DNA of 64,000 bases from Cystobacter ferrugineus. Its GTDB lineage: Bacteria > Myxococcota > Myxococcia > Myxococcales > Myxococcaceae. Each line of letters begins with the position of its first letter. Positions within the stretch are counted from its first letter, which is position 1. Positions 9,086 to 18,303 of this stretch are shown one piece after another. The notes under the pieces are model-generated. The model saw only the letters and a program-made list of their open reading frames with translations, had not been told where the DNA came from and searched no databases. The translations under genes and the position numbers were made by a program. The stretch covers positions 485,840 to 549,839 of the forward strand of contig NZ_MPIN01000008.1 of the NCBI RefSeq assembly GCF_001887355.1, given 5' to 3'.

Positions 9086-10549
9086 TCAGCGGCCCGCCTG
9101 GGGAGGAGCGAAGAAGGGATCGCTCAGGCGCATCTCGGTGACGGGGCCGTACTTGCGCGCCGCCTCGCGGATGTCCGCGGCCTTGCCGATGAGCACCAGG
9201 GTGAGGTCCTCCGAGGCGGGCACCACCCGCTGGAGCGCGGCGAGCACGCGCGCCGGCTCCGCGCTGGACACCCGGGTGGAGAAGTCGTCCACGTCCCGCG
9301 CGTCCAGGCCGTAGAAGGCGAGCTCGGAGAACTTCGTGGCCAGTTGCAGGCTCGTCTCCAGGGTGGGGGGGAACTGGCCCAGCATGTACTCCTGGGTGGA
9401 GGCGAGCGTGGCCGCGTCCATTCCCTGCTGGCGGTAGCCGGCCAGAATCTCCAGGACGAGGTCCAACGCCTGGGTGGTGGACTCCGTCTTCGTGTACGAG
9501 GACACGGCGAAGACGCCCGGCTGCGTGGTGGTGATCACCGCGGAGCCCGCGCCATAGGTGAGGCCGGATTTGATCCGCAGCGCGGTGTTGAGCAGCGAGG
9601 TGAAGCGGCCCCCGAGCGCCGTGTTGGTCAGGGACACGTCCACGAGCGAGGGATCCGTGCGCGAGATGCCGGTGTTGCCCACCCAGAAGTACGTCTGCGT
9701 GGCATCCGGCTTGTCCACCAGCAGCACGCGCCGCCCCTTCAGGGGCTGGGTAGGAGGCGCCACGGGAGCCGGCGAGGCCGCGCGGGCCCAGCCCCCCAAC
9801 GCCTTCTCGAGCCGGGTCGCGAGCTGCTTCGCGTCGAAGTCCCCCACCACGGAGAGGATGAGCCGATCACCACCCAGGTGCGCCCGGGCATAGGCCAGCA
9901 CGTCCTCGCGCTGGAGCGGAGCCAGGGACGCCTCGCAGCCTCCCAGGGGCCGCCCATACGGGTGCGCGCCGAAATGGAAGGCCTGGAAGTAGGTGCCGAT
10001 GAGGCCCCGCAGATCTCCATCCTTCTCCGCGGCGAGCTCCGACACCATGCGCGCGCGCGTCTTCTCCAGCTCGGCCGGGTCGAACCGGGGCCGCTGGAGC
10101 AGGTCCGCGAGCAGCTCCACCATGAGCGCGGTGTCGCGCGACATGAACTGCCCCATCACGTCGAGCGACTCGCGGCCCGGGTACACCGCGAGCGAGCCGC
10201 CCACGCTGTCCACCGCCTCGGCGAACTGGTGGGCATCGCGCGCGCCGGCGCCCTTCTGGAGCAGCTCGGCGGTGAGCGCGGCCAGGCCTTCCTTGCCCTG
10301 GGGATCTCCCAGGGCGCCGCCGCGCAGTCGCGCGCTGAAGGACACGAGCGGCACGTCGTGGTCCTCCACCAACTGCACCAGGGCGCCATTCTTCAGCGTC
10401 AGCACCCGGGCCTTCGGCAGCTTCACCGAGTCGCGCGCCGCGTCGCGCTGGACCGTCTGGGGCTTCGGTGCGGCCGCCGAGGGCTGCTGGGCTCCCGCCA
10501 TGGACGCCGTGAGTCCCAACACGAGCGCCGTCTTCGTCCACCCCTTCAT
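9086..10549 (-). CDS. M16-family peptidase-like subunit lacking the zinc motif
   Basis: 487 residues with a signal peptide ([20 protein letters not shown]). It has the M16 fold pattern: an N-terminal [27 protein letters not shown], middle VGDFD, and C-terminal [10 protein letters not shown]. At the position where HxxEH should stand it reads [12 protein letters not shown], so the metal ligands are missing. Such inactive chains pair with an active M16 chain. The ATG overlaps the stop of the upstream active gene (ATGA), indicating co-translation. The protein is probably periplasmic or outer-membrane associated. Confidence 0.87.
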   Translation of the reverse strand: MKGWTKTALVLGLTASMAGAQQPSAAAPKPQTVQRDAARDSVKLPKARVLTLKNGALVQLVEDHDVPLVSFSARLRGGALGDPQGKEGLAALTAELLQKGAGARDAHQFAEAVDSVGGSLAVYPGRESLDVMGQFMSRDTALMVELLADLLQRPRFDPAELEKTRARMVSELAAEKDGDLRGLIGTYFQAFHFGAHPYGRPLGGCEASLAPLQREDVLAYARAHLGGDRLILSVVGDFDAKQLATRLEKALGGWARAASPAPVAPPTQPLKGRRVLLVDKPDATQTYFWVGNTGISRTDPSLVDVSLTNTALGGRFTSLLNTALRIKSGLTYGAGSAVITTTQPGVFAVSSYTKTESTTQALDLVLEILAGYRQQGMDAATLASTQEYMLGQFPPTLETSLQLATKFSELAFYGLDARDVDDFSTRVSSAEPARVLAALQRVVPASEDLTLVLIGKAADIREAARKYGPVTEMRLSDPFFAPPQAGR

Positions 10550-11946
10550 CGCGCCGCCTCCTGCATCTGCTCCGCCTCGCTCGAGGCCGTCTCGGGCACC
10601 AGCACGCCCACCGTGCGGTTGTCCCGGCCGAACACCTTGGCGGCCACCTGCCGCACCTGCTCGCGCGTCACCGCCTCGTAGCGCTCCGGCGCGCGGAACA
10701 GCTCCTTCCAATCGCCGTGGAACACCTCGTAGGTGCCCAGCGCCTGGGCCCGGCCACTGTTGGTCTCCAGGTAGCGCCAGAAGTCCGCCACGGCGATGTT
10801 CTTCGCCTTGCGCAGCTCGGCGTCGGTGACCTCCGTGGTGCTCACCCGGGCGAGCTCCTCGTCGAGCAGCGCCTCCACCCGGGCCGGGTCTCCGCCCGGG
10901 GGCAGGTCCACGAACACCCAGGTCAACGACGGGTCGAACCCCGCGCCCCGGGAGCCCTGCACACGGATGGCCACCCGCTCCTCCTCCACCAGCCGCCGGT
11001 GCAGCCGCGAGGAATCGCCCTCGGTGAGGATGCGCACCAGGAGATCCAACGCGGGAGCCTCCGCGTCCCGGCCGCGCAGACCGTGGAAGGCCATGTGCAC
11101 GAGGGGCGCCTGCGCGAGCTTGCGCACCACCACCCGGCGCTCGCCCTGCTGCACGGGCTCCACGGTGTGCACGGGCTCGGGCGCGGGCTGAGCGGGGATG
11201 GGCTCGAGGTACTTCTCCGCCAGGGCGAAGACGTCCGAGGGCGTCACCGCGCCCACGACGAGCAGGGTGGCGTTGTTGGGCGCGTAGTAGGTGCGGAAGT
11301 AGCGCTCCAGGTCCTGCTGCGTCCACCCCTCGATGTCCGAGGGCCAGCCGATGACGGGAATCTGGTAGGGGTGCGCCACGAAGGCGGTGGCCTGCACCTG
11401 CTCCATGAGCAGGCCGGAGTTGTCGTTGTCCACGCTGGAGCGCCGCTCGGAGTAGACGACACCCCGCTCGCTCTCCACCACCTTGGGATCGATCGACAGA
11501 TTCGCGAGCCGGTCCGCCTCCAGGTCGAAGATGGTCTCCAGCGCCGAGCGCGGAAACCAGTCCTGGTACACGGTGACGTCCTCGGAGGTGTAGGCGTTGT
11601 TGCGGCCGCCATGCGCCTCCATGACCCGATCGAACTCACCGGGCCCGTACTTCTTCGCGCCGTTGAACATCATGTGCTCGAAGAAGTGGGACAGGCCGGT
11701 GATGCCCGGCCGCTCGTTGCGGCTGCCCACGCGGAACCAGTTGTAGAGCGAGACACTGGGATTGGCGGGCACGGGCCAGACGATGACCTTCAAGCCATTC
11801 TTCAGTACCCGCTCCTGGATCCGCGCCCCCGCCTTCGCGGCGGGAGTCGTGACGGCCGTTTCGGCCGCCGCGGCCCGCCCCTGCGCACACGCCGATGTCC
11901 CGGCGAGCAGGAACAACCCCGTGATGTACAGCTTCTGTCTGAGCAT
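10546..11946 (-). CDS. M16-family zinc peptidase (active subunit)
   Basis: 466 residues with an N-terminal signal ([12 protein letters not shown], possibly a lipoprotein). The inverted zinc motif HFFEH is near residue 85 and the third ligand region [12 protein letters not shown] follows about 75 residues later; the C-terminal M16 half is complete. Family role: zinc-dependent degradation of peptides in the envelope. The start is placed at 11946 because GGGAGAGCGG lies just before it; an ATG 12 bp upstream has no such site. It forms a two-gene operon with the inactive homologue. Confidence 0.9.
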   Translation of the reverse strand: MLRQKLYITGLFLLAGTSACAQGRAAAAETAVTTPAAKAGARIQERVLKNGLKVIVWPVPANPSVSLYNWFRVGSRNERPGITGLSHFFEHMMFNGAKKYGPGEFDRVMEAHGGRNNAYTSEDVTVYQDWFPRSALETIFDLEADRLANLSIDPKVVESERGVVYSERRSSVDNDNSGLLMEQVQATAFVAHPYQIPVIGWPSDIEGWTQQDLERYFRTYYAPNNATLLVVGAVTPSDVFALAEKYLEPIPAQPAPEPVHTVEPVQQGERRVVVRKLAQAPLVHMAFHGLRGRDAEAPALDLLVRILTEGDSSRLHRRLVEEERVAIRVQGSRGAGFDPSLTWVFVDLPPGGDPARVEALLDEELARVSTTEVTDAELRKAKNIAVADFWRYLETNSGRAQALGTYEVFHGDWKELFRAPERYEAVTREQVRQVAAKVFGRDNRTVGVLVPETASSEAEQMQEAAR

Positions 11947-11997
11947 CCGCTCTCCCATGAGTCTCGAATGAGTCTCGAACTTCCGAGCCCCCCACCT

Positions 11998-13647
11998 TCA
12001 TCCCGCCGAGGAAGTGGCTCCCGACAAGGGGGCGGGCAGGGGCTCCACGAAGCGCAACGGTCCATGCACCCGGCGGCGCAGGGCCGAGGCCAGCCAGGCC
12101 AGGTGCGTGCCCCGGACCGCGCCGAAGAGGTAGCGGTCGGGGCGCAGCACGGCGATCTCCACCTGGTGCTGCTGGAACCACGCCTCGAGCGCGCCCTCGC
12201 TGTCCACCACCTCGCCCGGCTGGGCCCTGCTGCTGGAGCGCGGCGCGCGGAATCGCAGACACCGGGCGCCCAGGCTGTCGGCGAGCACCTGCGCGGCGCG
12301 CACCGACGCCTCCTGGGTGTCCGGATGGACGATCACCGCGAAGCCCGGACCGAGCAGCTCATCGAGCAACACCCGGCCTCGGGGGCCCTCTACCCAGGGC
12401 TGGGGGAAGTACGTCCCCTCGGGCGCGTTCCGGTGGCCCCGGGACTCGCCCAGGATGAAGCCCTGGGAGATGAGGGGCCGGGGCTTGAACTCGAGGTTGC
12501 GGATGAAGCGATGGACGCGCGGGATGCGATCGATCGCCTGGAAGAACCGATCGCGCAGGAAGGCGAGCGGACGGCTGCCGGTGAGGACGAGCCGGCCCAT
12601 GTTCACGCTGGCCTGGAGCATGGCCTCGGCATGGGGGCGGCGCTCCAACTCATAGGAGTCCAGGAGCGACTCGTCGGCCTGGCCGTGGAGGACGGCGGCG
12701 AGCTTCCAGGAGAGGTTGGCGGCGTCGCGCAGGCCGGAGCACAACCCCTGGCCGAGCACGGGCGGCATGAGGTGGGCGGCATCACCGAGCAGGAACATCC
12801 GGCCGTCGCGCCAGCGCGCGGCCACGCGGCGGTTGAAGATGTAGGGGGCGGCGCGCAGGACGGTGACGCGATCCGGATCCACGTAGGGGGAGATGAACTC
12901 GCGGATGCGCTCGGGCCGGATCATGTCCTCGGCCTTCTCGTCCTCGCGAATCATGTACTCCACGCGCAGCTCGTTGCCGGCGCACCGGGTGACGAAGACA
13001 TGGCGGTGGGGGTCGCACACCATGCGGCACACGGCCGGGGGCTCCTCGGGCAGCAGGAGGGAGACGGCCACCATGCCCTCGTCATAGGTGGAGCCCACCA
13101 TGTCGATGCCGGCCAGACGGCGCAGGGTGCTGCGGCCCCCGTCACACGCGAGGAGGTAGCGGGCGCGCACGGAGTACTCGGTGCCATGGCGCACGTCCCG
13201 GACGGTGACCGTGAGGCCCTGCGCGTCCTGGGTGTAGCCTTCCACCTGCTGGCCGAGCCGCAGCTCCACATGGGGGAAGCGCGCCACGCCCTGACGCAGC
13301 ACGCGCTCGACGTAGGGCTGGCTGAAGAAGCGCAGGGCCGGGTAGCCGTTGCCGAAGTCCGTCTCCTGGATGCCGAGCCGGGCGAACAGCTCGCCCGAGG
13401 CCCCCGTGAGCTCCACCTCGGGGCAGGTGTACATGTGGGCATCCATGACCTCGGCGAAGCCGACGGACTGGTAGATGCGCAGGGCCTCGTCGTCACAGGT
13501 GATGGCGCGAGGCTGACCATGGTGGACGAACTCGCGCTCGAGCACGAGCGTGCGGACCCCATGCTGTCCCAGGAGGTTGGCCGTCAGGGCGCCCACCGGA
13601 CCGCAGCCGGAGATGAGCACGTCTGTTTCTTGTACCGATGGCGTCAT
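11998..13647 (-). CDS. FAD-dependent aromatic-ring monooxygenase (MhpA/PheA-TetX type)
   Basis: 549 residues. The FAD-binding motif GCGPVGALTANLLG is near residue 15, the DG motif CDGGRSTLRRLAG near 170 and the GD motif GDAAHLMPPVLGQGLCSG near 290. This is the complete signature of group A flavoprotein hydroxylases. The C-terminal thioredoxin-like tail (about 390-549) resembles that of 3-(3-hydroxyphenyl)propionate hydroxylases. The substrate is likely a phenolic or polyketide aromatic ring; no ring-cleavage genes are adjacent, so the pathway is unknown. It is cytoplasmic and monocistronic by spacing. Confidence 0.88.
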   Translation of the reverse strand: MTPSVQETDVLISGCGPVGALTANLLGQHGVRTLVLEREFVHHGQPRAITCDDEALRIYQSVGFAEVMDAHMYTCPEVELTGASGELFARLGIQETDFGNGYPALRFFSQPYVERVLRQGVARFPHVELRLGQQVEGYTQDAQGLTVTVRDVRHGTEYSVRARYLLACDGGRSTLRRLAGIDMVGSTYDEGMVAVSLLLPEEPPAVCRMVCDPHRHVFVTRCAGNELRVEYMIREDEKAEDMIRPERIREFISPYVDPDRVTVLRAAPYIFNRRVAARWRDGRMFLLGDAAHLMPPVLGQGLCSGLRDAANLSWKLAAVLHGQADESLLDSYELERRPHAEAMLQASVNMGRLVLTGSRPLAFLRDRFFQAIDRIPRVHRFIRNLEFKPRPLISQGFILGESRGHRNAPEGTYFPQPWVEGPRGRVLLDELLGPGFAVIVHPDTQEASVRAAQVLADSLGARCLRFRAPRSSSRAQPGEVVDSEGALEAWFQQHQVEIAVLRPDRYLFGAVRGTHLAWLASALRRRVHGPLRFVEPLPAPLSGATSSAG

Positions 13648-13812
13648 GGAAGTCTCGACATCGCTGCCCCGGCAGCCCGGGGTCGCGGCGCCGGCAATGT
13701 AGCGGAAGCGAGGCGTCCCACCACGTTCGATGTGAGGGGCCTACCTTTCTGACACACCGGCGGCGGGTGGGCCGGTGACCCGGAGTGGATAGAAAGGGTG
13801 GCACTCCTCCCC

Positions 13813-14556
13813 TCATTCCTCACCGGTCACGGGGTCCGGACGTCGGATGAGACCCGCGCGGTCGAGCAACTCGCGCACACGAGAGGTGAAGGCCACGTGG
13901 TCGGGGTTGCTCGCGCTCATGGGCTCGGGGGACAGGACGAGGAGCCAGCCGAGAGTCCCCACCGGCTCGATGCGCACGGGGGCGGGCAGTGGCGGCACCG
14001 TGCCCAGCCGACGCGACAGGTACGTCAGCCAGCCCACCCGCACTTCCCCTTTCCGCTTCCGGACGAGCCGAACCATCTCGTTCGAACCAGCGATGGCGAA
14101 GTCCGGGTCCCACGCGGTGGCCAGACTCGTGAGCACCTCGGCCAGCAGCGGAGCGCTCAGGATCCGCTCCCGCAGCGGGCCCACCTCAGGTGGCCGGAGC
14201 AGGCACGTATTCACCGCCCCAGGCGAGTAAGCACCGCAGCTGAACTCAACGCGGGTTCGCTCCTTATTCTTCGCATTCCAGACGTATTCCATGAAGCCAA
14301 ATTCCTCGATGACCTCCTTGCCGACATCCGTGCGAAGCCTTCCGCGCAGGAACAATTGCTCCCATTCCTCTACCTCTGGACGAACAGGGTGGCCTGGCAG
14401 CGAACGAGGGGCGCCACGTCCTCCCCGGTACCACTGGGTGAAAGAGGGGTCACACCGCGCCAGCATGTGAAAAAACAGTTCCGCGCGCCGGGCACACTCC
14501 AGCGCCGTCTCCTTGCGAGGGCCCCAGTATCCTCCCACGTAGTACCACTCGTGCAT
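13813..14556 (-). CDS. Imm52-family immunity protein
   Basis: 247 residues beginning MHEWYYVGGYWGPRKETALEC, the characteristic start of Imm52 proteins, with the ARRAELFF and CDPSFTQWYR segments that follow in this family. It begins 9 bp after the stop codon of the lipoprotein toxin gene, so the two are co-transcribed. Known role of the family: a cytoplasmic antitoxin that neutralises a cognate polymorphic toxin. No signal peptide is seen, in keeping with protection against a nuclease acting in the cytoplasm. Confidence 0.85.
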   Translation of the reverse strand: MHEWYYVGGYWGPRKETALECARRAELFFHMLARCDPSFTQWYRGGRGAPRSLPGHPVRPEVEEWEQLFLRGRLRTDVGKEVIEEFGFMEYVWNAKNKERTRVEFSCGAYSPGAVNTCLLRPPEVGPLRERILSAPLLAEVLTSLATAWDPDFAIAGSNEMVRLVRKRKGEVRVGWLTYLSRRLGTVPPLPAPVRIEPVGTLGWLLVLSPEPMSASNPDHVAFTSRVRELLDRAGLIRRPDPVTGEE

Positions 14557-14565
14557 GCGTGCTCC

Positions 14566-16077
14566 TCACTGCGCTGGCGGTGTATGGCGGACGATGATGT
14601 TATCCAACCCGTCACTCTCGAAGACCTCACGGAGGAAGTTCGCGAATTCGGCCTCGGCCACGTGCCACACCAGCGGCAGTTTCAGCGTACTGGCAACCCG
14701 CGATTGCTTCCTGGCCTGCTCCATCAGCGCCTTGAATCCCTTTCCGCTTTCGAACCAAGGCTGGGCTGTACCATCCTTCATGAGGAACTTCTTGTAGCTG
14801 GCGCCCTTGGCCTCGAGCAGTTCCGTGCCGTTAAAGCCGTCGAACTCCATCTTTCCAACCATGTACACGTACCAGGCGGGCCGTCCCGTCACCTGCTCCT
14901 GGTAATCGAGAGCCTGCTTGGACTCGGTGGTGGGCTTCTTGTACGTCCACTTGCCGGGCCCCTTCGCCGAAGCCGTCTGTGAGGACTTCCCCGCCTTGGC
15001 GCTCGTACCGCCGCTGCGTCCCGAGCCTCTGCCCGCCATGTGGAGGATGGAGAGGGCCCCCAGGTCCATCCCCGCGGCGGAGGTCACCGTTCCTCCCGCC
15101 ACCACGGCGCCGCTCAGCACCAGCTCGCCCCGGGCCGAGAGCGACAGCACCGGCAGTTCCGCCCCCAATCCACCCATGCGCCCCAGGGTGGCCTCCGCGC
15201 CCCCGAGCATCATCAAGACGTGCGTGGACAGGCGCGCCGCCTCGCGGATCTGATCCTCCCGGGACATGTCGCCGTAGCGCGCGAAGTACTCCGGCGACGA
15301 GGCAATGAGGCTCGCCACCGTGGTGGGCAGTTGCGCGAGCTCCTCCACCGTGCGGATGGGGTGCAGGATGGACTGGGCGAGCGCCACCGCCATCTCCCCC
15401 ACGGCATCCTGGGCCCCGTCGAGCGCGGCACTGAGCGGGTCTCTCCCCAGGCCCAACTCGCCCAGGGGCAGGCCATCCCCACGCCGCAGTGCGTCGTTCA
15501 CCGCGTAGAAGACTCCCCCGCGCGAGAAGTAGAAGTCGCCCACCGCGAGAGCACCCACCCTCCACTCGCCCCCCACGAGTCGGAGTGAACCCATGCGCTG
15601 AAGGGGCTCTCCCGTGAGCGCGGCCACCAGGTAGCCGTCCGGACGGACCATCACCAGGAGCCAGAAGCGCTCGGTCCGCCACTTCAGGTCGGCGTACTCC
15701 ACGCGCTCGCCGCCCTCGAGCACCTCGCGCAGCACCCAGAACAGCACTCGACGCGGAGCGAAGCTCCTGGGCGTCACCGGCGTCCTGGCCAGTCCGCGCA
15801 GGAGCTGGCGGGCCTGCTCCAGGTAGAGCGCCGCGCCCGCTGGGTGCCGGAACTCTTCCCCGAGGCCGCTGGCCTCCTGCACCCTCTGGAACCCATCCAC
15901 CGCTGGCTCGGGAAAACCGCCCGCGCCTCCCCGATCCTCCACCAGCGCGGAAGGAGCCGAATGGCGGCCGACACCACGTCCCAGACTCCCGCGCGTGTGG
16001 CCCGTGGAACACCCCGCGAGGAACACCCCCACGACCAGGGCCAGGAGAACCGCACCAACCTGACGGCGAATGGACAA
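14566..16077 (-). CDS. Lipoprotein toxin with C-terminal Tox-REase-5-like nuclease domain
   Basis: 503 residues. The start is a TTG at 16077, preceded by GGAGGAGGTGCGGC; it gives MSIRRQVGAVLLALVVG and the lipobox LAGC. The middle region (about 90-330) is myxobacterial and unassigned. The last 130 residues carry YQEQVTGRPAWYVYMVG then EFDGFNGTELLEAKG, a PD-(D/E)XK-type core (D...ExK) matching restriction-endonuclease-fold toxin 5. The Imm52 gene follows immediately. By analogy with SitA toxins of Myxococcus, lipoproteins exchanged between outer membranes, this may be delivered to siblings by outer-membrane exchange; that is inference. Confidence 0.82.
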   Translation of the reverse strand: MSIRRQVGAVLLALVVGVFLAGCSTGHTRGSLGRGVGRHSAPSALVEDRGGAGGFPEPAVDGFQRVQEASGLGEEFRHPAGAALYLEQARQLLRGLARTPVTPRSFAPRRVLFWVLREVLEGGERVEYADLKWRTERFWLLVMVRPDGYLVAALTGEPLQRMGSLRLVGGEWRVGALAVGDFYFSRGGVFYAVNDALRRGDGLPLGELGLGRDPLSAALDGAQDAVGEMAVALAQSILHPIRTVEELAQLPTTVASLIASSPEYFARYGDMSREDQIREAARLSTHVLMMLGGAEATLGRMGGLGAELPVLSLSARGELVLSGAVVAGGTVTSAAGMDLGALSILHMAGRGSGRSGGTSAKAGKSSQTASAKGPGKWTYKKPTTESKQALDYQEQVTGRPAWYVYMVGKMEFDGFNGTELLEAKGASYKKFLMKDGTAQPWFESGKGFKALMEQARKQSRVASTLKLPLVWHVAEAEFANFLREVFESDGLDNIIVRHTPPAQ

Positions 16078-16207
16078 GCCGCACCTCCTCCGTTGCCTGG
16101 ATTGAAAACAGACACCGAGAGTGCGGCCTGGGGATTGGAGCCCGAGGAGTCCTCCTGAGTTCAAAACAGCACGGTCTCCACTTTCCGTGGAGAATCCGAA
16201 TAATGGG

Positions 16208-16236
16208 TTGACCCGAAAAAATGAGTCCCGCGCTCT
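16208..16236 (+). promoter_or_regulatory. Promoter-like motif TTGACCCG...CTCT, copy 1
   Basis: TTGACC at 16208-16213, 17-bp spacer, CGCTCT at 16231-16236, 58 bp before the ATG of the chitin-binding lipoprotein gene. The same -35-like octamer TTGACCCG and a CTCT element at identical spacing occur upstream of two GH18 genes (20180 and 24791 on minus). The shared pattern is visible in the sequence; the sigma factor that reads it is unknown. Confidence 0.55.
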
Positions 16237-16294
16237 TCCTGGTACTCGCTCCGGTCCACCGCGGCCGGAGCCCCCATTCCAAGGAGAGTTGAAC

Positions 16295-18238
16295 ATGTCC
16301 GTCCACCCGTGGAAGGCCCCGCGATGGCTGCGACTGCTGCCCTGTGTCGCCCTGGCGACCTCCGCCTGCCAACCGGGCACGTCCTCCGACGAGAGCGCCG
16401 AAGCGGAGGGAGCCGGTACGGCCCTCGCGACCCTGGAGAGCTGCACCGGCGCGTCCCAGTGGAACGCCAGCACCATCTATCCGCCGGGCAGCCGGGTCGT
16501 CTACCAGGGCAACCTGTACGAGGCCCTCGTCTCCATCTGGGCCGCGGACCCCGTCATCGGCACCGCGAGCGGTTGGTACAAGCTCATCGGTCCGTGCACG
16601 ACCAGCGGCGGTGACACCCTTCCGCCCTCCCAGGTGACGGGCCTGCGCGCCACGAGCACGACCAGCAGCCAGATCTCCCTCGCCTGGAACACGGCGACCG
16701 ACAACGTCGGGGTCACCGGCTACCTCGTGTTCCGCAATGGCACCCAGGTCGGCACGACGCCTGGCACCTCCTATACGGACAGCGGCCTCTCCCCGTCGAC
16801 GCAGTACAACTACACCGTCAAGGCCAAGGACAACGCGGGCAACCTGTCCACGGTGAGCAGCACGCTCTCGGCCACCACCTCGCCCGGTACGACGGAACCC
16901 CCTCCGCCTCTCCCCGATGGCTCGTGGCACCCGAGCTACCTCGCCCTCGGCACCGTCTACGAACCCTTCACCGGCACCGACCGGTTCTTCTCCAAGGTCA
17001 ATCCACTCTTCCCCGCCGGCAAGCGCCTCGACTACGGCTACCTGTACCTCAACGGGGGCTCGCAGATCTCCGAGTGGCATGACCGGGCCGTGCGCCTCGC
17101 CACGAAGAGCAAGGAACAGGGCATGACGCCCATCTACGTGGTGTATGGGATTGGTGGAAACACCGACAGCGCCTCGGCCGTCTGGAACAACCTGCAGAGC
17201 GCCTCCTTCCTCACCACGTACTTCAAGAGCCTGTGCGACGTGGGCCGCACCGCGACGGGAATCATGGGAACGGGCCGCATCGGCTACGTCATCGAGCCCG
17301 ATACCCTCGGCTACATCCAGCAGCAATACGCGGCACAGTACAGCAACGATCCCACCCAGATGCCCGCGGCGACCCATGCCGTGTACGACTCGGGCGTGCT
17401 CCAGCGGGGCGTGGATCCCTCCTTCTCCAATACCCTGACGGGGCTCGTGCAGAGCATCAACTACACCCTGCGCAAGTGCACTCCCCAGGCCTTCCTCGGC
17501 TGGCAGCTCAACCTCTGGGCCGCTCCCGGTGCCCCGGGCACCGGCATCGTGCACGCGACCGAGGTGTATGGGTTCGAGGCGGGCAAGACGCGCATCCAGG
17601 AGAACGCTCGCGCCAACGCGGGCTTCGCCCAGAAGGCGGGCGTGAAGTACGGCGGCGCCGAGTTCATCTCCATCGACAAGTATGGTCTGGATGGAGCCGG
17701 GGCGGCGGGCGCCAATCCCAATGATCCGGCGAGCTCGCTGTGGTTCTGGAACGCGGACCTCTGGAACAACTACCTCCTGTTCGTCCGGACCCTGAAGGAG
17801 ACCCTGTCCCTGCCCGTGGTGCTCTGGCAGGTCCCCGCCGGACACATCAACGGCACCCAGCAGCGCAGCCCCACCGAGTACAACGCCTCGGGCACGTTCC
17901 CAGACTTGAACAACACCGTGCAGCGCTACGAGGAGTCCGCCGCTCCCTATTTCTTCGGAGACCGGCTCACGCTCTCGGGCAACCGGCTGGCCTGGTTCTC
18001 CAAGAACGTATGGAACGACCCCAAGGTCTCGGTGAGCGGCAACACGGTGACGTGGGGCTCGCACATCCCCGAGGCCGCCAACGCTGGAGTCGTCGCCATC
18101 CTCATGGGCGCCGGAGTCGGCGTGAGCACCCGCGGCATTCCCCAGCCGGGGAGCTACCCGGAGGAGCAGCCCACCGAGGGCTACTACTGGATCAGCCGCG
18201 TCCAGGACTACTACCGCGCTCCGATCACCCTGCCCTGA
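16295..18238 (+). CDS. Secreted chitin-binding protein with FnIII and an unassigned putative glycosidase domain
   Basis: 647 residues. The lipoprotein-type signal contains LATSACQPG. A CBM5/12-like module follows (SQWNASTIYPPGSRVVYQGNLYEA, about residues 50-95), then one FnIII domain (about 110-200), then a domain of about 430 residues that I do not recognise. That domain has a barrel-like rhythm and the segment GYVIEPDTLGYIQ, close to but not matching the EPD signature of GH6 cellulases. It also has VLWQVPAGH and FISIDKYGLDG. AAGGAGAG precedes the ATG. Its place beside chitinases suggests a polysaccharide hydrolase acting on chitin or an attached glycan. Confidence 0.75.
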   Translation: MSVHPWKAPRWLRLLPCVALATSACQPGTSSDESAEAEGAGTALATLESCTGASQWNASTIYPPGSRVVYQGNLYEALVSIWAADPVIGTASGWYKLIGPCTTSGGDTLPPSQVTGLRATSTTSSQISLAWNTATDNVGVTGYLVFRNGTQVGTTPGTSYTDSGLSPSTQYNYTVKAKDNAGNLSTVSSTLSATTSPGTTEPPPPLPDGSWHPSYLALGTVYEPFTGTDRFFSKVNPLFPAGKRLDYGYLYLNGGSQISEWHDRAVRLATKSKEQGMTPIYVVYGIGGNTDSASAVWNNLQSASFLTTYFKSLCDVGRTATGIMGTGRIGYVIEPDTLGYIQQQYAAQYSNDPTQMPAATHAVYDSGVLQRGVDPSFSNTLTGLVQSINYTLRKCTPQAFLGWQLNLWAAPGAPGTGIVHATEVYGFEAGKTRIQENARANAGFAQKAGVKYGGAEFISIDKYGLDGAGAAGANPNDPASSLWFWNADLWNNYLLFVRTLKETLSLPVVLWQVPAGHINGTQQRSPTEYNASGTFPDLNNTVQRYEESAAPYFFGDRLTLSGNRLAWFSKNVWNDPKVSVSGNTVTWGSHIPEAANAGVVAILMGAGVGVSTRGIPQPGSYPEEQPTEGYYWISRVQDYYRAPITLP

Positions 18239-18303
18239 CGCCTCTCACATTCCATTCACCGTCCAACCCCCTCACACCTCATCCCTCCAGGAAGGAATCA
18301 TCC

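Noticed and set aside
10717..13752. Long plus-strand open frame over the M16 and monooxygenase genes
   Set aside because: Shadow of two well-defined minus-strand genes; no domains.
13813..16077. Type VI effector cluster
   Set aside because: No VgrG, PAAR, Hcp or adaptor genes nearby, and the toxin has a lipoprotein signal.
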